Positions 1 to 8,392 of a stretch of 64,000 nt of DNA are shown piece after piece. The translations under genes and the position numbers were made by a program. The notes beneath the pieces are model-generated. The model worked only from the letters and a program-made list of their open reading frames with translations. It did not search any database and was not told where the DNA came from. The stretch is taken from NCBI RefSeq assembly GCF_040833985.1, contig NZ_CP162139.1, positions 3,568,501 through 3,632,500 of the forward strand, given 5' to 3'. Origin of the DNA: Leptospira sp. WS4.C2 (GTDB taxonomy: Bacteria; Spirochaetota; Leptospiria; Leptospirales; Leptospiraceae). Position 1 is the stretch's first letter. The number at the start of each line of letters is the position of its first letter.

Positions 1-96
1 ATCGATATAGAGTAGTTGTTTTTTTACATCCTCTACATTGAGTTGTCGCCAAACTCTAACAAATTTAGTATTCTTTCTGGATGTATCTGAAGTCAT
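1..96 (-). CDS. N-terminal fragment of an unidentified protein, cut by the window edge
   Basis: An ATG at 94-96 on the minus strand opens a 32-codon frame that stays open to base 1, so only the N-terminus is visible. The peptide begins MTSDTSRKNTKFVRVWRQL and is polar and basic, with no signal peptide or membrane segment. It diverges from the DUF423 gene, with 21 bp between the two start codons. No strong Shine-Dalgarno sequence is seen upstream. Function not recognised; the gene is supported only by the open frame and its position. Confidence 0.4.
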   Translation of the reverse strand, partial: MTSDTSRKNTKFVRVWRQLNVEDVKKQLLYID

Positions 97-117
97 AGGC
101 AATAGGAAGTATCGTTT

Positions 118-546
118 ATGAATCTTGTCAAGAAGCAATCCTCTGCGGTTTTAGTCCTATTGATTTGCCTTTCCGGTTTTTTAGCAGTTGCCATCGGAGC
201 CTTTGGTGCCCATGGATTAAAAAAATTTGTGAGCCCCGAACTCATGGTGATATTTGAAACGGGAAACCGGTATCATTTTTATCATACGTTGGCAGCACTA
301 ATATCCTTTCTTTTTTTGCAACAGTCACTGGTTTTGGAATCGTCAAACAAAAGTAAAAGTTACTTAAAGCTGGCAACTTGGATGTTCCTTTTGGGAATTT
401 TGATTTTTTCTTTCAGTTTGTATGCTCTTGCTATTACGGGAATCCGAATTCTTGGAGCCATCACTCCCATTGGCGGAGTGAGTTTTTTAATTGGCTGGAT
501 CAGTTTAGGTTTTGGTTCTTATTATTTCTTTGTCCCAAAGAAATAA
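118..546 (+). CDS. DUF423 family small integral membrane protein
   Basis: This 142-aa protein has four hydrophobic segments (about residues 10-30, 52-70, 83-107 and 115-138). It carries the DUF423 signature GAFGAHGL near residue 28, followed by the conserved ETGNRYHFYHTLAAL stretch. Members of this family are inner-membrane proteins of about 120-140 aa with no established function. An AGGAAG Shine-Dalgarno sequence at 104-109 supports the ATG at 118. Its 3' end overlaps the convergent small gene at 522-848 by 25 bp. Family assignment is confident; function is unknown. Confidence 0.85.
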   Translation: MNLVKKQSSAVLVLLICLSGFLAVAIGAFGAHGLKKFVSPELMVIFETGNRYHFYHTLAALISFLFLQQSLVLESSNKSKSYLKLATWMFLLGILIFSFSLYALAITGIRILGAITPIGGVSFLIGWISLGFGSYYFFVPKK

Positions 547-848
547 TGTCCTTGTTTACTGATTAAATTTCTAGAAATCAAACCGTCAGCGATGAGTAAC
601 AACCCGTTGGCGGCGGCTTTTTTTGCTTCATCCGGACTGTCTTTTTGTAGAGCCATTAGCTCGTGGACATATTTTCTTTTTTGTACATCCAAAACTCCGA
701 GCATAGAACCAGCAATTTTTTCATCCATTTGCATAAATGCTAATGCAAGTGTTTGTGGAGGTGTTTCAATACATAAATAATATAATGCGAGATTATCAAA
801 GTATGATAATTGGCTTAGTTTTTCGAGTGTGGGTTCTGATCCTGACAT
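522..848 (-). CDS. Small protein resembling the FliG middle domain
   Basis: This is a 108-aa soluble, mostly helical protein without a signal peptide. Residues 30-68 contain TPPQTLALAFMQMDEKIAG followed by SMLGVLDVQKRKYVHELMA. That resembles the EHPQT-helix-Leu-Asp-x-x-x-Ala pattern of the FliG middle domain, the part of the flagellar switch that contacts FliM. The canonical EHPQ is TPPQ here, and the N- and C-terminal FliG domains are absent. Spirochaetes have periplasmic flagella and often several FliG-like proteins, so a role near the switch is possible but only inferred. It overlaps the convergent DUF423 gene by 25 bp. Confidence 0.6.
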   Translation of the reverse strand: MSGSEPTLEKLSQLSYFDNLALYYLCIETPPQTLALAFMQMDEKIAGSMLGVLDVQKRKYVHELMALQKDSPDEAKKAAANGLLLIADGLISRNLISKQGHYFFGTKK

Positions 849-885
849 ATAATTCCTTTTTATAATTTAATCATCTGAAAAATAG

Positions 886-2391
886 TTATTTTGTTACTTC
901 TTTGATTTTTCCATTCAAATAGGAAATCAAATGTTTGGCATTTGGAGATTCACCGGTAGCTTGTTGCATTAGAGTATCCACATCATAGGTTTTTCCTTTG
1001 GAGTGGATATTTTTTCGTAACCAGCCCAAAAGGTCAGAAAAATCGCCATTCGCAGAAAATTTGTTATGCGAATCGGGAAATTCTTCTGTAAACTTTTTAA
1101 AAAGCTGAGAACTAAAAATATTTCCGAGAGTATAAGTCGGAAAATAACCAAAAGCTCCCATCGACCAATGGATGTCTTGTAAAACACCTTCAGCATCATT
1201 TTCAATTTTGAGTCCAAAACTTTCCTTCATTTTTGTATTCCAAATCTCAGGTAAATCTTTGACTTGAATTTTTCCATTGATGAGATCTCTTTCGATTTCA
1301 AATCTAAGAATGATATGAAGGTTGTAAGTGACTTGGTCGGCTTCTACTCGAACCTTTGTTTTTTCTGTACTGTTGATGTATTGGTAGAGTTGTTGGAACG
1401 GAAGTTCCTTATCTGTTAATCCAAAATCAGATAACAGGATGGGATAAACAAATTCCCAAAATGGTAAGGAACGTCCTACTTGGTTTTCCCACAAACGACT
1501 TTGGGATTCATGAATTCCTAAACTTAGGAATTCCGTAATCGGTGTGGGCCAATTGGGCATTGCCGATAGTCCAGATTCATAAAGGGAATGACCAGTCTCA
1601 TGTAACACACCAAAGATGGAAGAAAGCGGATCGGTTTCAGAGTATCTAGTTGTGATTCGTTTATCCCCCTTTCCTAAACTTGTCGAAAACGGATGGTTAC
1701 TTGTATCCAATCTAGATTCTTTTGTTGTGAGACCAAGGAGTGCAGGCAAACGATTACAAAATTTAGTTTGTTTTTCTAAAGATATAGGTCCAGGAAAAGG
1801 ATTTTTGAATTTTGGGGCAGTGACAACAATGGGAACTAAAGATTCTTTCAAATCAGAAAATAAAAGTTGGATTTGGTTTGCTTTAGCACCTTTTTCGTAA
1901 CTGTCGAGTAATGCATCATAAGGTTCTGTCGTATAACCAAAGTAATCTGCTTGTTTTTTAGATAACTGAACAAGCTCCTCTAATCGTTTCGAAAATGATT
2001 GGAAGTTTTTTCCTTTTTTTGCTTCCGCCCATTCCGCATGAGCAAGGTTGGTTACCTTTGCAAATTCAGAAACAAATTCCGAAGGTAATTTATCAGCTTT
2101 CTCTTTTTCTTCCATAAGGACTTCCAACTCACGATTCCATAGGGATCGTTCTGATTCAGGAAGTTCACTGATAGATTGTTTTGCCATTTGGATTTGGTTT
2201 AAGAAAGATTTGTCTGTCATCCAATCGTGGGTGAGTTCTGCTACGGCTGCGATCTGTGCCGATCGGTATTCCCGACCTTCCTCTGGCATCATCACTTCGG
2301 AATCCCAATGGAGGACGGATGCGACGTCTTGGAATAATTTGATTTTACGATATTGTTTGCGGTAATTTTCGAGTGCTTGGGGCAGAGCCAT
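886..2391 (-). CDS. Carboxypeptidase Taq family (M32) zinc metallocarboxypeptidase
   Basis: A cytoplasmic M32 enzyme that removes C-terminal residues from peptides. The zinc motif HETGH lies at about residues 264-268, and the downstream HESQSRLWEN segment provides the third (Glu) ligand and the family signature. The length of 501 aa is typical. The start was taken at the ATG giving MALPQALENY; an in-frame GTG eight codons upstream (2415) gives a slightly longer product, and neither has a strong Shine-Dalgarno sequence. It stands alone, divergent from tRNA-Gly. There is no signal peptide, so peptide recycling in the cytoplasm is the likely role. Confidence 0.93.
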   Translation of the reverse strand: MALPQALENYRKQYRKIKLFQDVASVLHWDSEVMMPEEGREYRSAQIAAVAELTHDWMTDKSFLNQIQMAKQSISELPESERSLWNRELEVLMEEKEKADKLPSEFVSEFAKVTNLAHAEWAEAKKGKNFQSFSKRLEELVQLSKKQADYFGYTTEPYDALLDSYEKGAKANQIQLLFSDLKESLVPIVVTAPKFKNPFPGPISLEKQTKFCNRLPALLGLTTKESRLDTSNHPFSTSLGKGDKRITTRYSETDPLSSIFGVLHETGHSLYESGLSAMPNWPTPITEFLSLGIHESQSRLWENQVGRSLPFWEFVYPILLSDFGLTDKELPFQQLYQYINSTEKTKVRVEADQVTYNLHIILRFEIERDLINGKIQVKDLPEIWNTKMKESFGLKIENDAEGVLQDIHWSMGAFGYFPTYTLGNIFSSQLFKKFTEEFPDSHNKFSANGDFSDLLGWLRKNIHSKGKTYDVDTLMQQATGESPNAKHLISYLNGKIKEVTK

Positions 2392-2474
2392 AGACTCATT
2401 TTCTTTGTCCCACACTTTCTGGAACCAAAAATCGTTGACCCGTTACCCCCAGCCAAAACTATGTATTTACTGTC

Positions 2475-2545
2475 GCGGGTGTGGTGTAACGGTAGCACAG
2501 CAGCCTTCCAAGCTTCTGGCGAGGGTTCGAGCCCCTTCGCCCGCA
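2475..2545 (+). tRNA. tRNA-Gly (anticodon TCC)
   Basis: The acceptor arms GCGGGTG (2475-2481) and CGCCCGC (2538-2544) pair over 7 bp with one G-U, and the discriminator is A. The anticodon loop CTTCCAA gives anticodon TCC. The T arm GAGGG-TTCGAGC-CCCTT pairs, and the D arm carries AACGGTAG. The anticodon stem GCAGC/GCTTC has one C-T mismatch, which is slightly unusual. CCA is not encoded. The last bases are duplicated at 2742-2764. Confidence 0.95.
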
Positions 2546-2741
2546 AAAGACAGACTCTAACTTTCCCAAAAAAAAACATCAATATCTAAGAACCAATCCG
2601 AAGGGATCGAACAGTGGCGCGACCTGGAACAAGAGTGACCCATAGGGAACGACTGTTACAGCAAGAAAGCCACGATGGCGAATCAAGAGCGACGCGTGCC
2701 TCGGAGCGTTGTGCGGACAGGAGGTCCGAACAGCGGAGAGG

Positions 2742-2764
2742 TCGAGCCCCTTCGCCCGCAAAAG
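2742..2764 (+). repeat. Partial duplicate of the tRNA-Gly 3' end
   Basis: These 23 bases are an exact direct copy of 2527-2549: the T loop, T-stem 3' strand, acceptor 3' strand and the following AAAAG. The 5' part of a tRNA is missing here, so this is not a second functional gene. The two copies flank about 190 bp that appear richer in G+C than the surroundings and hold no convincing gene. The layout resembles the attL/attR pair left by tRNA-targeted integration, or a local duplication. Confidence 0.8.
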
Positions 2765-2769
2765 GTGCG

Positions 2770-2850
2770 CGGTACAGATTGGATACAGGTATCCCCGCCC
2801 GATTCAGGGTGGGGAACTAGACCCGCCACCCAATGCCTTCCTTCTATCAC
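2770..2850 (+). repeat. Dispersed intergenic repeat, family A, copy 1
   Basis: About 81 bp, repeated at 30974-31053 and 39377-39457. A 25-bp core (2811-2835, beginning GGGGAACTAGACCCG) is identical in all three copies, as is GTATCCCCGCCCGAT just before it. CCCCGCCC can pair with GGGTGGGG to form an 8-bp hairpin with one G-U. The GGGTGG arm could alternatively pair with the later CCACCC. The copy directly follows the tRNA-Gly 3' duplicate. Function unknown; a small structured RNA or a REP-like element are both possible. Confidence 0.85.
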
Positions 2851-2939
2851 AACCCCCGTATTCCAGAAACCCAAATCGCAAAAATTCGCAAATTATTTCC
2901 AATAAGTTCATATTTTAAAAATCTATTCACTGTCCCCAA

Positions 2940-3240
2940 TCCAAAGCAACTTTTATGAGTAGGTCCTTCCTATTTTCGCTGCCTCCAGTGCTGCGACTGA
3001 AATGAGCATCTCCTTCGGCAAGGCATGCAATAATGGGTGGGGGTGGCAAGTCTTACATTCATACAGGTAAGGATGGTAAAACTTCCCGCAGGAGGAAGGC
3101 CCAAGAGAATGGAGAGATTTGTCTTGAGTGACATTCCTGCGCCAGGGATACAAAAGGCTTGGTCGCCTGCCATCGTTAGATGGTAGGCGACGGGAGCGAA
3201 CGCGGACCCTGAAGTAGCCCGGTCAAGGTTACCAAAGAAT
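2940..3240. other. Apparently GC-rich gene-free stretch with a possible decayed coding remnant
   Basis: This part of the gap between tRNA-Gly and the Old Yellow Enzyme gene holds no convincing gene. On the minus strand, 2953-3153 can be read as a peptide with YECKTCHPHPLLHALPKEML, a Cys-x-x-Cys motif in plausible protein-like sequence, but it lacks a ribosome site and is short. The sequence appears richer in G+C than the neighbouring AT-rich DNA. A relic gene or another dispersed element is more likely than an active gene. The 2851-2939 part between repeat A and this region shows nothing. Confidence 0.4.
3162..3191. other. Strong 13-bp stem-loop
   Basis: GTCGCCTGCCATC and GATGGTAGGCGAC pair over 13 positions (one G-U) around a GTTA loop. 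No T tract follows on either strand, so it is not a classic intrinsic terminator. It lies 120 bp beyond the stop codon of the minus-strand oxidoreductase gene. Confidence 0.6.
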
Positions 3241-3310
3241 CCTGATTTTAGTAAAATTTGAGGCGCTAAAGAAACTAAAAAAGAAAAACGATATCTTACA
3301 TTAATTTCTG

Positions 3311-4387
3311 TTAGCTTGCAAATGCATAATCACTATACCCTTTTTCACCAGGTGTATAAAGAGTGGTTTGGTCAAAGGAAGCAAGAGTTATGTTCTTTTG
3401 AAACCGAGTGACTAGGTCTGGATTGGCAAGGAAAGGTTTGCCAAAAGCAACAAGGTCAGCAAGTCCAGAAGAGAGATCTTTTTCTGCACGTTCCACGTCA
3501 TACCCGCCACTTAAGATGAGAGTTCCCTGAAAGGCCTTACGAATGTTTTGCACTGTTTCTGGTTCTACGGTCGGTGCCCCCATGGAAGAATGGTCTACCA
3601 AATGGATGTAAACAATTCCGATTTCGTTCAACTTTTCAGCTAACAACGAATACTCGTCATGAGTTTCTGGAAATGGGAAGAGATCATTAAAAGCGCCGTA
3701 AGGAGACAAACGAATTGCTGTTTTTTCTTTTCCGATGGCAGCACTCACTGCGCTCGCAACTTCTAAAACAAATCGAATTCGATTCTCGATAGAACCACCG
3801 TATTCGTCTGTTCGTTGGTTTGAGGATGGATGCAAAAATTGTTCAAGTAAATATCCGTTTGCTGCATGTAATTCCACCCCATCAAAACCCGCTTGGACTG
3901 CATTTTTAGATGCATTCACAAATTCTTCTATGGTAGATTTTAATTCTGCTTTGGACATCTCTTGTGGAGTGGGATGATCTTTCATTCCTTCCGCATCTGT
4001 CCACATTTGTCCTTTGGCAATAATTGCTGATGGTCCAAGAACTTTTGCCCCTTTTGGTAAGTTCAGTTCGTGTCCAATGCGACCCGTATGCATGAGTTGG
4101 ACAAAAATTTTGCTACCCTTGGCATGAACTTTATCGGTTACTTTTTTCCATGCTTTGGTTTGTTCTTCTGAAAAAATCCCAGGAATTCTCGCATAACCAA
4201 GACCATTCGGTGATGGTGACGTTCCTTCTGTGATGATGAGTCCGGCCTCAGCTCTTTGTTCATAATACGTGGCAACCAGGTCACCGGGTACGTTTCCAAG
4301 GGAACGGGAACGGGTCATGGGGGCCATCACCACTTTATTTTTTAAGGAAAGATTTCCTAATTTCGCTTCTGAAAATAATGATTTCAC
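3311..4387 (-). CDS. Old Yellow Enzyme family NADH:flavin oxidoreductase / ene-reductase (NemA-like)
   Basis: An FMN-dependent TIM-barrel enzyme of 358 aa that reduces activated C=C bonds or nitro compounds with NAD(P)H. Visible family features are KNKVVMAPMTRSR at the N-terminus, the substrate-binding His-x-x-Asn in VELHAANGYLLEQFL, the SNQRTDEYGGSIENR signature, and the C-terminal phosphate-binding segment with LSGGYD and AFGKPFLANPDL. The start was set at a GTG (4385-4387) because GGAG lies six bases upstream; a TTG at 4399 is also in frame but would place that site inside the gene. The upstream 84 bp contain TATAAC/GTTATA arms that could bind a repressor. Physiological substrate unknown. 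Confidence 0.9.
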   Translation of the reverse strand: MKSLFSEAKLGNLSLKNKVVMAPMTRSRSLGNVPGDLVATYYEQRAEAGLIITEGTSPSPNGLGYARIPGIFSEEQTKAWKKVTDKVHAKGSKIFVQLMHTGRIGHELNLPKGAKVLGPSAIIAKGQMWTDAEGMKDHPTPQEMSKAELKSTIEEFVNASKNAVQAGFDGVELHAANGYLLEQFLHPSSNQRTDEYGGSIENRIRFVLEVASAVSAAIGKEKTAIRLSPYGAFNDLFPFPETHDEYSLLAEKLNEIGIVYIHLVDHSSMGAPTVEPETVQNIRKAFQGTLILSGGYDVERAEKDLSSGLADLVAFGKPFLANPDLVTRFQKNITLASFDQTTLYTPGEKGYSDYAFAS

Positions 4388-4483
4388 AAGGTTCTCCAAT
4401 TGATTTGTTATTAAAAAATAGACTATAACTTGAACGATTTGATGTTATAATTATTTAATATTAAACTAATTTCCGAAAAAAAA

Positions 4484-6511
4484 TCAAAAATCGATGCCAA
4501 GAATCGTAAGATCGTCCTGGCGATCCTGACCATTTAGAAAATTTTGTAGTGTTTTTAGGAGATGATCCTCCGCCTCTTCCAAGGAGAAATGGCGAGTGGA
4601 TCGGAAGAGATCATAGAGGGCTTCTTCTCCAAACTCCTCCTCTTTTAGATTGAAGGCTTCAAAAACTCCATCGGTAAATACAAAAAGTCGATCTCCCGAA
4701 TCCCAGGTGAGATCCGATTGTCCGTAGTGGATTTGTTTTTTGAGACCCATCATCCGACCTGTTTTTTCGAGAAGTTGGATTTGGTTGTTTCGTAAAAGTA
4801 CTGCAGGAGGGTGGCCTGCGGAGGCAAATTGAATGTTTTTTTTAGCGAAGTCAATATCTATAATCAATGCCGTCAAAAGGCTATTGAGGGATACAAAGTT
4901 GTCCATAAACTCTTCGTTAAAAATTTCCATCAACTTTGATGGGGGTAATTCGAAGTTTTTGATATTATCATACAAACCTTTGATTGCCATGGTAATCATA
5001 GCTGCATGCACCCCGTGACCCGTTGCATCCGCGATCAGAATTCTATACTTTGATTCTTTCAAAAGACAAATATCAAAATAATCCCCACCAACTTCCGACA
5101 CCGGAAGATAACGATACACTAGCTTTAATTGTTCGATAAGTTTAGGATCTGTGACGAGAGAATTTTCTTGGATTTTTTTAGCCACAAAAAGGTCTCTTCT
5201 CATAGCACTGAGCGTACGATTTAAAGTTTGCGTGCGTTCTTTGACTTTTTCTTCTAAATCAAAATTGGACTTCTCCAAATTAAATTTTACAAGGGCTTCC
5301 GCAGTTTCTTTTTCTTTGATGATGGTATTGTAGCGATCTGCCAGAGCAAAGGCAAGTAACATCATTTCAGCTGCGGAACCATATTGTGGTCCATCAATGG
5401 TAAAGGAATTGGTAGGAAGGAGGCCTAATGCCCTCAGTGTAGAAACAATGAGAGCTAAAAATAAAAATGCAAAAGCTAATAGAAAGAAATAGGCAATTCT
5501 TTCTTTTTTCAAAGAACAAATGCTTCCAACAAATAAAATCCAAAATGCTGTGAAAGCATGGCTAAGAACTATGATTTTAATCATCGAGTCAAAAGAAAAA
5601 ATATAAAAAATTGGCAAGAGGATCTGTAGGACGATCAAACCGATACTCATTCGATCTAATTTAGGAATCAACAGCTTCGTATTTAATAAACTTCTCATAA
5701 ATACTAAAAAGAGAATCAAAACGATAGAGATAAATAGATTCACGGAATATTGATCCATCCACGGTGAGTTCTGCCATAGGTATTCCGAAGCAATTCCATT
5801 ATGCGAAGCGATGGTAAATGCTGTACTAGAAACTACTAAAACATACAGAAAGTAATTAGAATCTTTTAGGATAAAAAATAGAAACAAATTGAATAGAACC
5901 ATCGCAAAAGCGATTCCAAAGTACATGGCTTGAATGACATGGTCATTGATCTCGTGACGATCATATAAATCTCGATTCCACAATTGGATGGGAAGATTGA
6001 TTGAGTTTGGTGATTTTACTTTCAAAAAAACCGTAGCATTCGTTTTTTCTGGAAATGAAATTGGAAATACAAAAAACCTACTTTGGTAGGGACGTTCTGC
6101 CATTGGAACAGAGTAACCAGATGAAATTTTTTTCATTTCTTTTGAGGTTTGAATATACAAATCCAGAGTTTGTAATCGCGGGTAAGAAATAACAATGGTC
6201 ATTTCTTTGGAAGTTTGGTTTGTATTTTTTAATTGGATTTTTAGCCAATACGTAGATTTTGAATAGGAAAAATTAAAAGCCTCATCTGAAGAAGGAACGT
6301 TTATAAATTTTGATTCATAGATTGGGGAGCGAATGGATTCAAAATCCAAATCATTTGTCGGATCTTCCAAAACTAACATTGATTTAGCAAGATAAATTGG
6401 GAATTTATCACTCTCTCGAATATCTATGATTGGAACCTCCGCAGAAATTGGAAATGCACTCAATAATAAATAAATCGAAAGATAAAACCTATGGCTTCGA
6501 ATCCATTTCAT
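4484..6511 (-). CDS. 7TMR-DISM sensor fused to a SpoIIE/PP2C-type serine phosphatase
   Basis: The protein is 675 aa from the preferred ATG. It has a signal sequence, a periplasmic 7TMR-DISMED2-type domain (about 30-175), seven membrane helices (about 190-405), a coiled coil (about 405-445) and a C-terminal PP2C/SpoIIE phosphatase. Metal-binding Asp motifs are intact: GGDYFD, ADATGHGVHAAM, FTDGVFEAF and the final QDDLTILGI. Such proteins dephosphorylate anti-sigma-factor antagonists in response to an outside ligand. The start at 6511 forms an ATGA overlap with the upstream propeller gene; a start at 6574 would add 21 residues with no sensible signal. No anti-sigma partner is nearby. Confidence 0.88.
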   Translation of the reverse strand: MKWIRSHRFYLSIYLLLSAFPISAEVPIIDIRESDKFPIYLAKSMLVLEDPTNDLDFESIRSPIYESKFINVPSSDEAFNFSYSKSTYWLKIQLKNTNQTSKEMTIVISYPRLQTLDLYIQTSKEMKKISSGYSVPMAERPYQSRFFVFPISFPEKTNATVFLKVKSPNSINLPIQLWNRDLYDRHEINDHVIQAMYFGIAFAMVLFNLFLFFILKDSNYFLYVLVVSSTAFTIASHNGIASEYLWQNSPWMDQYSVNLFISIVLILFLVFMRSLLNTKLLIPKLDRMSIGLIVLQILLPIFYIFSFDSMIKIIVLSHAFTAFWILFVGSICSLKKERIAYFFLLAFAFLFLALIVSTLRALGLLPTNSFTIDGPQYGSAAEMMLLAFALADRYNTIIKEKETAEALVKFNLEKSNFDLEEKVKERTQTLNRTLSAMRRDLFVAKKIQENSLVTDPKLIEQLKLVYRYLPVSEVGGDYFDICLLKESKYRILIADATGHGVHAAMITMAIKGLYDNIKNFELPPSKLMEIFNEEFMDNFVSLNSLLTALIIDIDFAKKNIQFASAGHPPAVLLRNNQIQLLEKTGRMMGLKKQIHYGQSDLTWDSGDRLFVFTDGVFEAFNLKEEEFGEEALYDLFRSTRHFSLEEAEDHLLKTLQNFLNGQDRQDDLTILGIDF

Positions 6512-8259
6512 CTGGTATCTTCCGTAACAAATAAATCGAGGGAAAACATTTGGTTGTTTTTTGCAAAGATACAAATCCCATCAAAACTCACCGACAACCC
6601 TTGGGGGCCTGGAAGTCTTTTTTCTGTGATTACCTCTCCTTTTGGGGAAAGTAAAAGAAGCGAAGTCTCTTTATCATCACTATAGTCATCATGAAAGTTA
6701 AGAAGGACGATTGTATGTTTTCCATCAAACGTAAATACAGATAACACCTCCGATTCGATTGGCTTCTCTAACAAAAGATTTCCCAAAAAATCAATCATAT
6801 AAATGCCGGAAAAATCACTTGTGATGACGATTCGATCTTCGGTTACAATGACAGGTGTTTTTGCCATTCCAAAGGAATGAGGCCCAAGAGTATCCGTAGC
6901 ACTGAAGGGAAATTTTTTAATGGTTTCCAATTGGGAATCCAAAAGAAGGGATCCATCCAAAGAAAATGGCAAATAAACTCCGCCAGGAAATTCGATTGGT
7001 GGGGAAGCTAACTCTCGAACCAAAGAGATCCCCGAATCGTGCGTTTGTTTGAATTCCTTTTTCTCTCCTGTATTTGCTGATTCCACGATGGCATAATAAT
7101 AGTAAAATTGATACTGCGAATCGATAAACACGGGATGGTAAGGAGATAAATATTGAAAAATAATTTCATCAGAAGAATTGATTCCTAGAATTCCTTTGAG
7201 TGTATGAAAGACGAGATTTCCTGATTCTGTTTCAAAAGCACGACCCGAAAAAATTTCAAATTTTGGTAATAAAATACTTCGGACTAATTTTCCCAATTTT
7301 AAATCATAAACTTGGATTTGGGATTTGTGGGGAAGATACAATGTATCGCCAAGTATCGTAAAACAAAAATTATGCGAAATTCTATTTTCTGAGACGTCAC
7401 GTTCTTCTGTCGAAAGGATTTCGTAACACTTATAAGCAAGTGGTATGGATACAATGAGTTTGCCAAAGAGATCATAAAGACAGAGTGTATCTGGTTTGTT
7501 TAGTTTTGAAAAGTATTCTGAACCTTTCTGAAAGCCTTGGTAAGAACAAAGATATCCCGCTTGATAAAAAAGAATGGGGATTTCTAAACCTTCTAAAAAC
7601 GGCCTCCGAATTTTGACTTTCCAAAGAATTTTCTTTTTGGTTAAATCGAAGGCTTGTAAAAAATATTTTTCATCTTGAGAAGTGATAAAAGCAAATTGAT
7701 CCTTAGCGATGAATTCAGAAACTATGACGGTTTCATTTTCCTCCAATGAAAAAAGTTGACCGGCAGAAGTTGGGAATCCTTTTTTTTGGATTTCTTGGAA
7801 TTCGTTCGGATACTTTTTTTGAAACCAGTTTAGCAGCCACCTTTTGATCGTAGAGGGCAAACTGGGATCACGTTGAAAGTATAAAGTCTTTAATGCCTCT
7901 CCTTCTGTATGGGATAGGATCTCTAAAATTTCTTCAAAGAATGAATAAGGAAATAAAGAATCTTTATGGGTGATGATTCCCGATACGGAGGGATTCCGAA
8001 TCAATTCTGAACGCTGATCATCAATTCGCTCGGCCGTTTGTTCGTAAAACTCTGGGTAGGTGGATCTGGGATCACCTGTACCTCGGGTTTTGATCCACCA
8101 AAGGCTATGACAATCCTTACATTCATAGATTTCTTGAAATAGATTCACGGCAGTCCCTACGATGTCATCGATAGGAAACGAGTGTGTTTGTTGTTCGTCC
8201 CGTACTGGCTCTAATCGGGAAAAACGGGAAGATCCTTTCTGGCAAAATAAACAAGACAT
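6508..8259 (-). CDS. Zinc-ribbon plus beta-propeller protein of unknown function
   Basis: This 583-aa soluble protein has no signal peptide. The N-terminus has CLFC (residues 3-6) and CKDC (about 48-51), forming a likely four-Cys zinc ribbon. Residues 180-570 show repeated blade-like strands (for example LQAFDLTKKKILWKVKIRRP and YDLFGKLIVSIPLAYK), resembling PQQ/WD-type propellers. It is translationally coupled by an ATGA overlap to the downstream 7TMR-DISM phosphatase, suggesting they work together. The domain reading is from sequence pattern only; no specific family is recognised. Confidence 0.75.
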   Translation of the reverse strand: MSCLFCQKGSSRFSRLEPVRDEQQTHSFPIDDIVGTAVNLFQEIYECKDCHSLWWIKTRGTGDPRSTYPEFYEQTAERIDDQRSELIRNPSVSGIITHKDSLFPYSFFEEILEILSHTEGEALKTLYFQRDPSLPSTIKRWLLNWFQKKYPNEFQEIQKKGFPTSAGQLFSLEENETVIVSEFIAKDQFAFITSQDEKYFLQAFDLTKKKILWKVKIRRPFLEGLEIPILFYQAGYLCSYQGFQKGSEYFSKLNKPDTLCLYDLFGKLIVSIPLAYKCYEILSTEERDVSENRISHNFCFTILGDTLYLPHKSQIQVYDLKLGKLVRSILLPKFEIFSGRAFETESGNLVFHTLKGILGINSSDEIIFQYLSPYHPVFIDSQYQFYYYYAIVESANTGEKKEFKQTHDSGISLVRELASPPIEFPGGVYLPFSLDGSLLLDSQLETIKKFPFSATDTLGPHSFGMAKTPVIVTEDRIVITSDFSGIYMIDFLGNLLLEKPIESEVLSVFTFDGKHTIVLLNFHDDYSDDKETSLLLLSPKGEVITEKRLPGPQGLSVSFDGICIFAKNNQMFSLDLFVTEDTR

Positions 8260-8392
8260 ATCGTTTTAGGGAGTCTAGATCTATCTAGGAAAACTACTTA
8301 AGTCAAGTCCGATTCTAGCCAAACGAAATTAACGCATCCGAACACTTAGTTCTTGGCATTTTATTTCCAAGATTAGATTTTATCATTAAACC

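Noticed and set aside
2614..2905. Several plus-strand frames of 60-80 codons after tRNA-Gly
   Set aside because: They run through the tRNA duplicate and repeat A in three frames, which shows the open frames come from base composition rather than coding.
2953..3173. Two overlapping minus-strand frames (66 and 67 codons) called as genes
   Set aside because: They read the same DNA in different frames, lack a ribosome site and overlap a strong hairpin. Kept only as a possible relic, not as genes.
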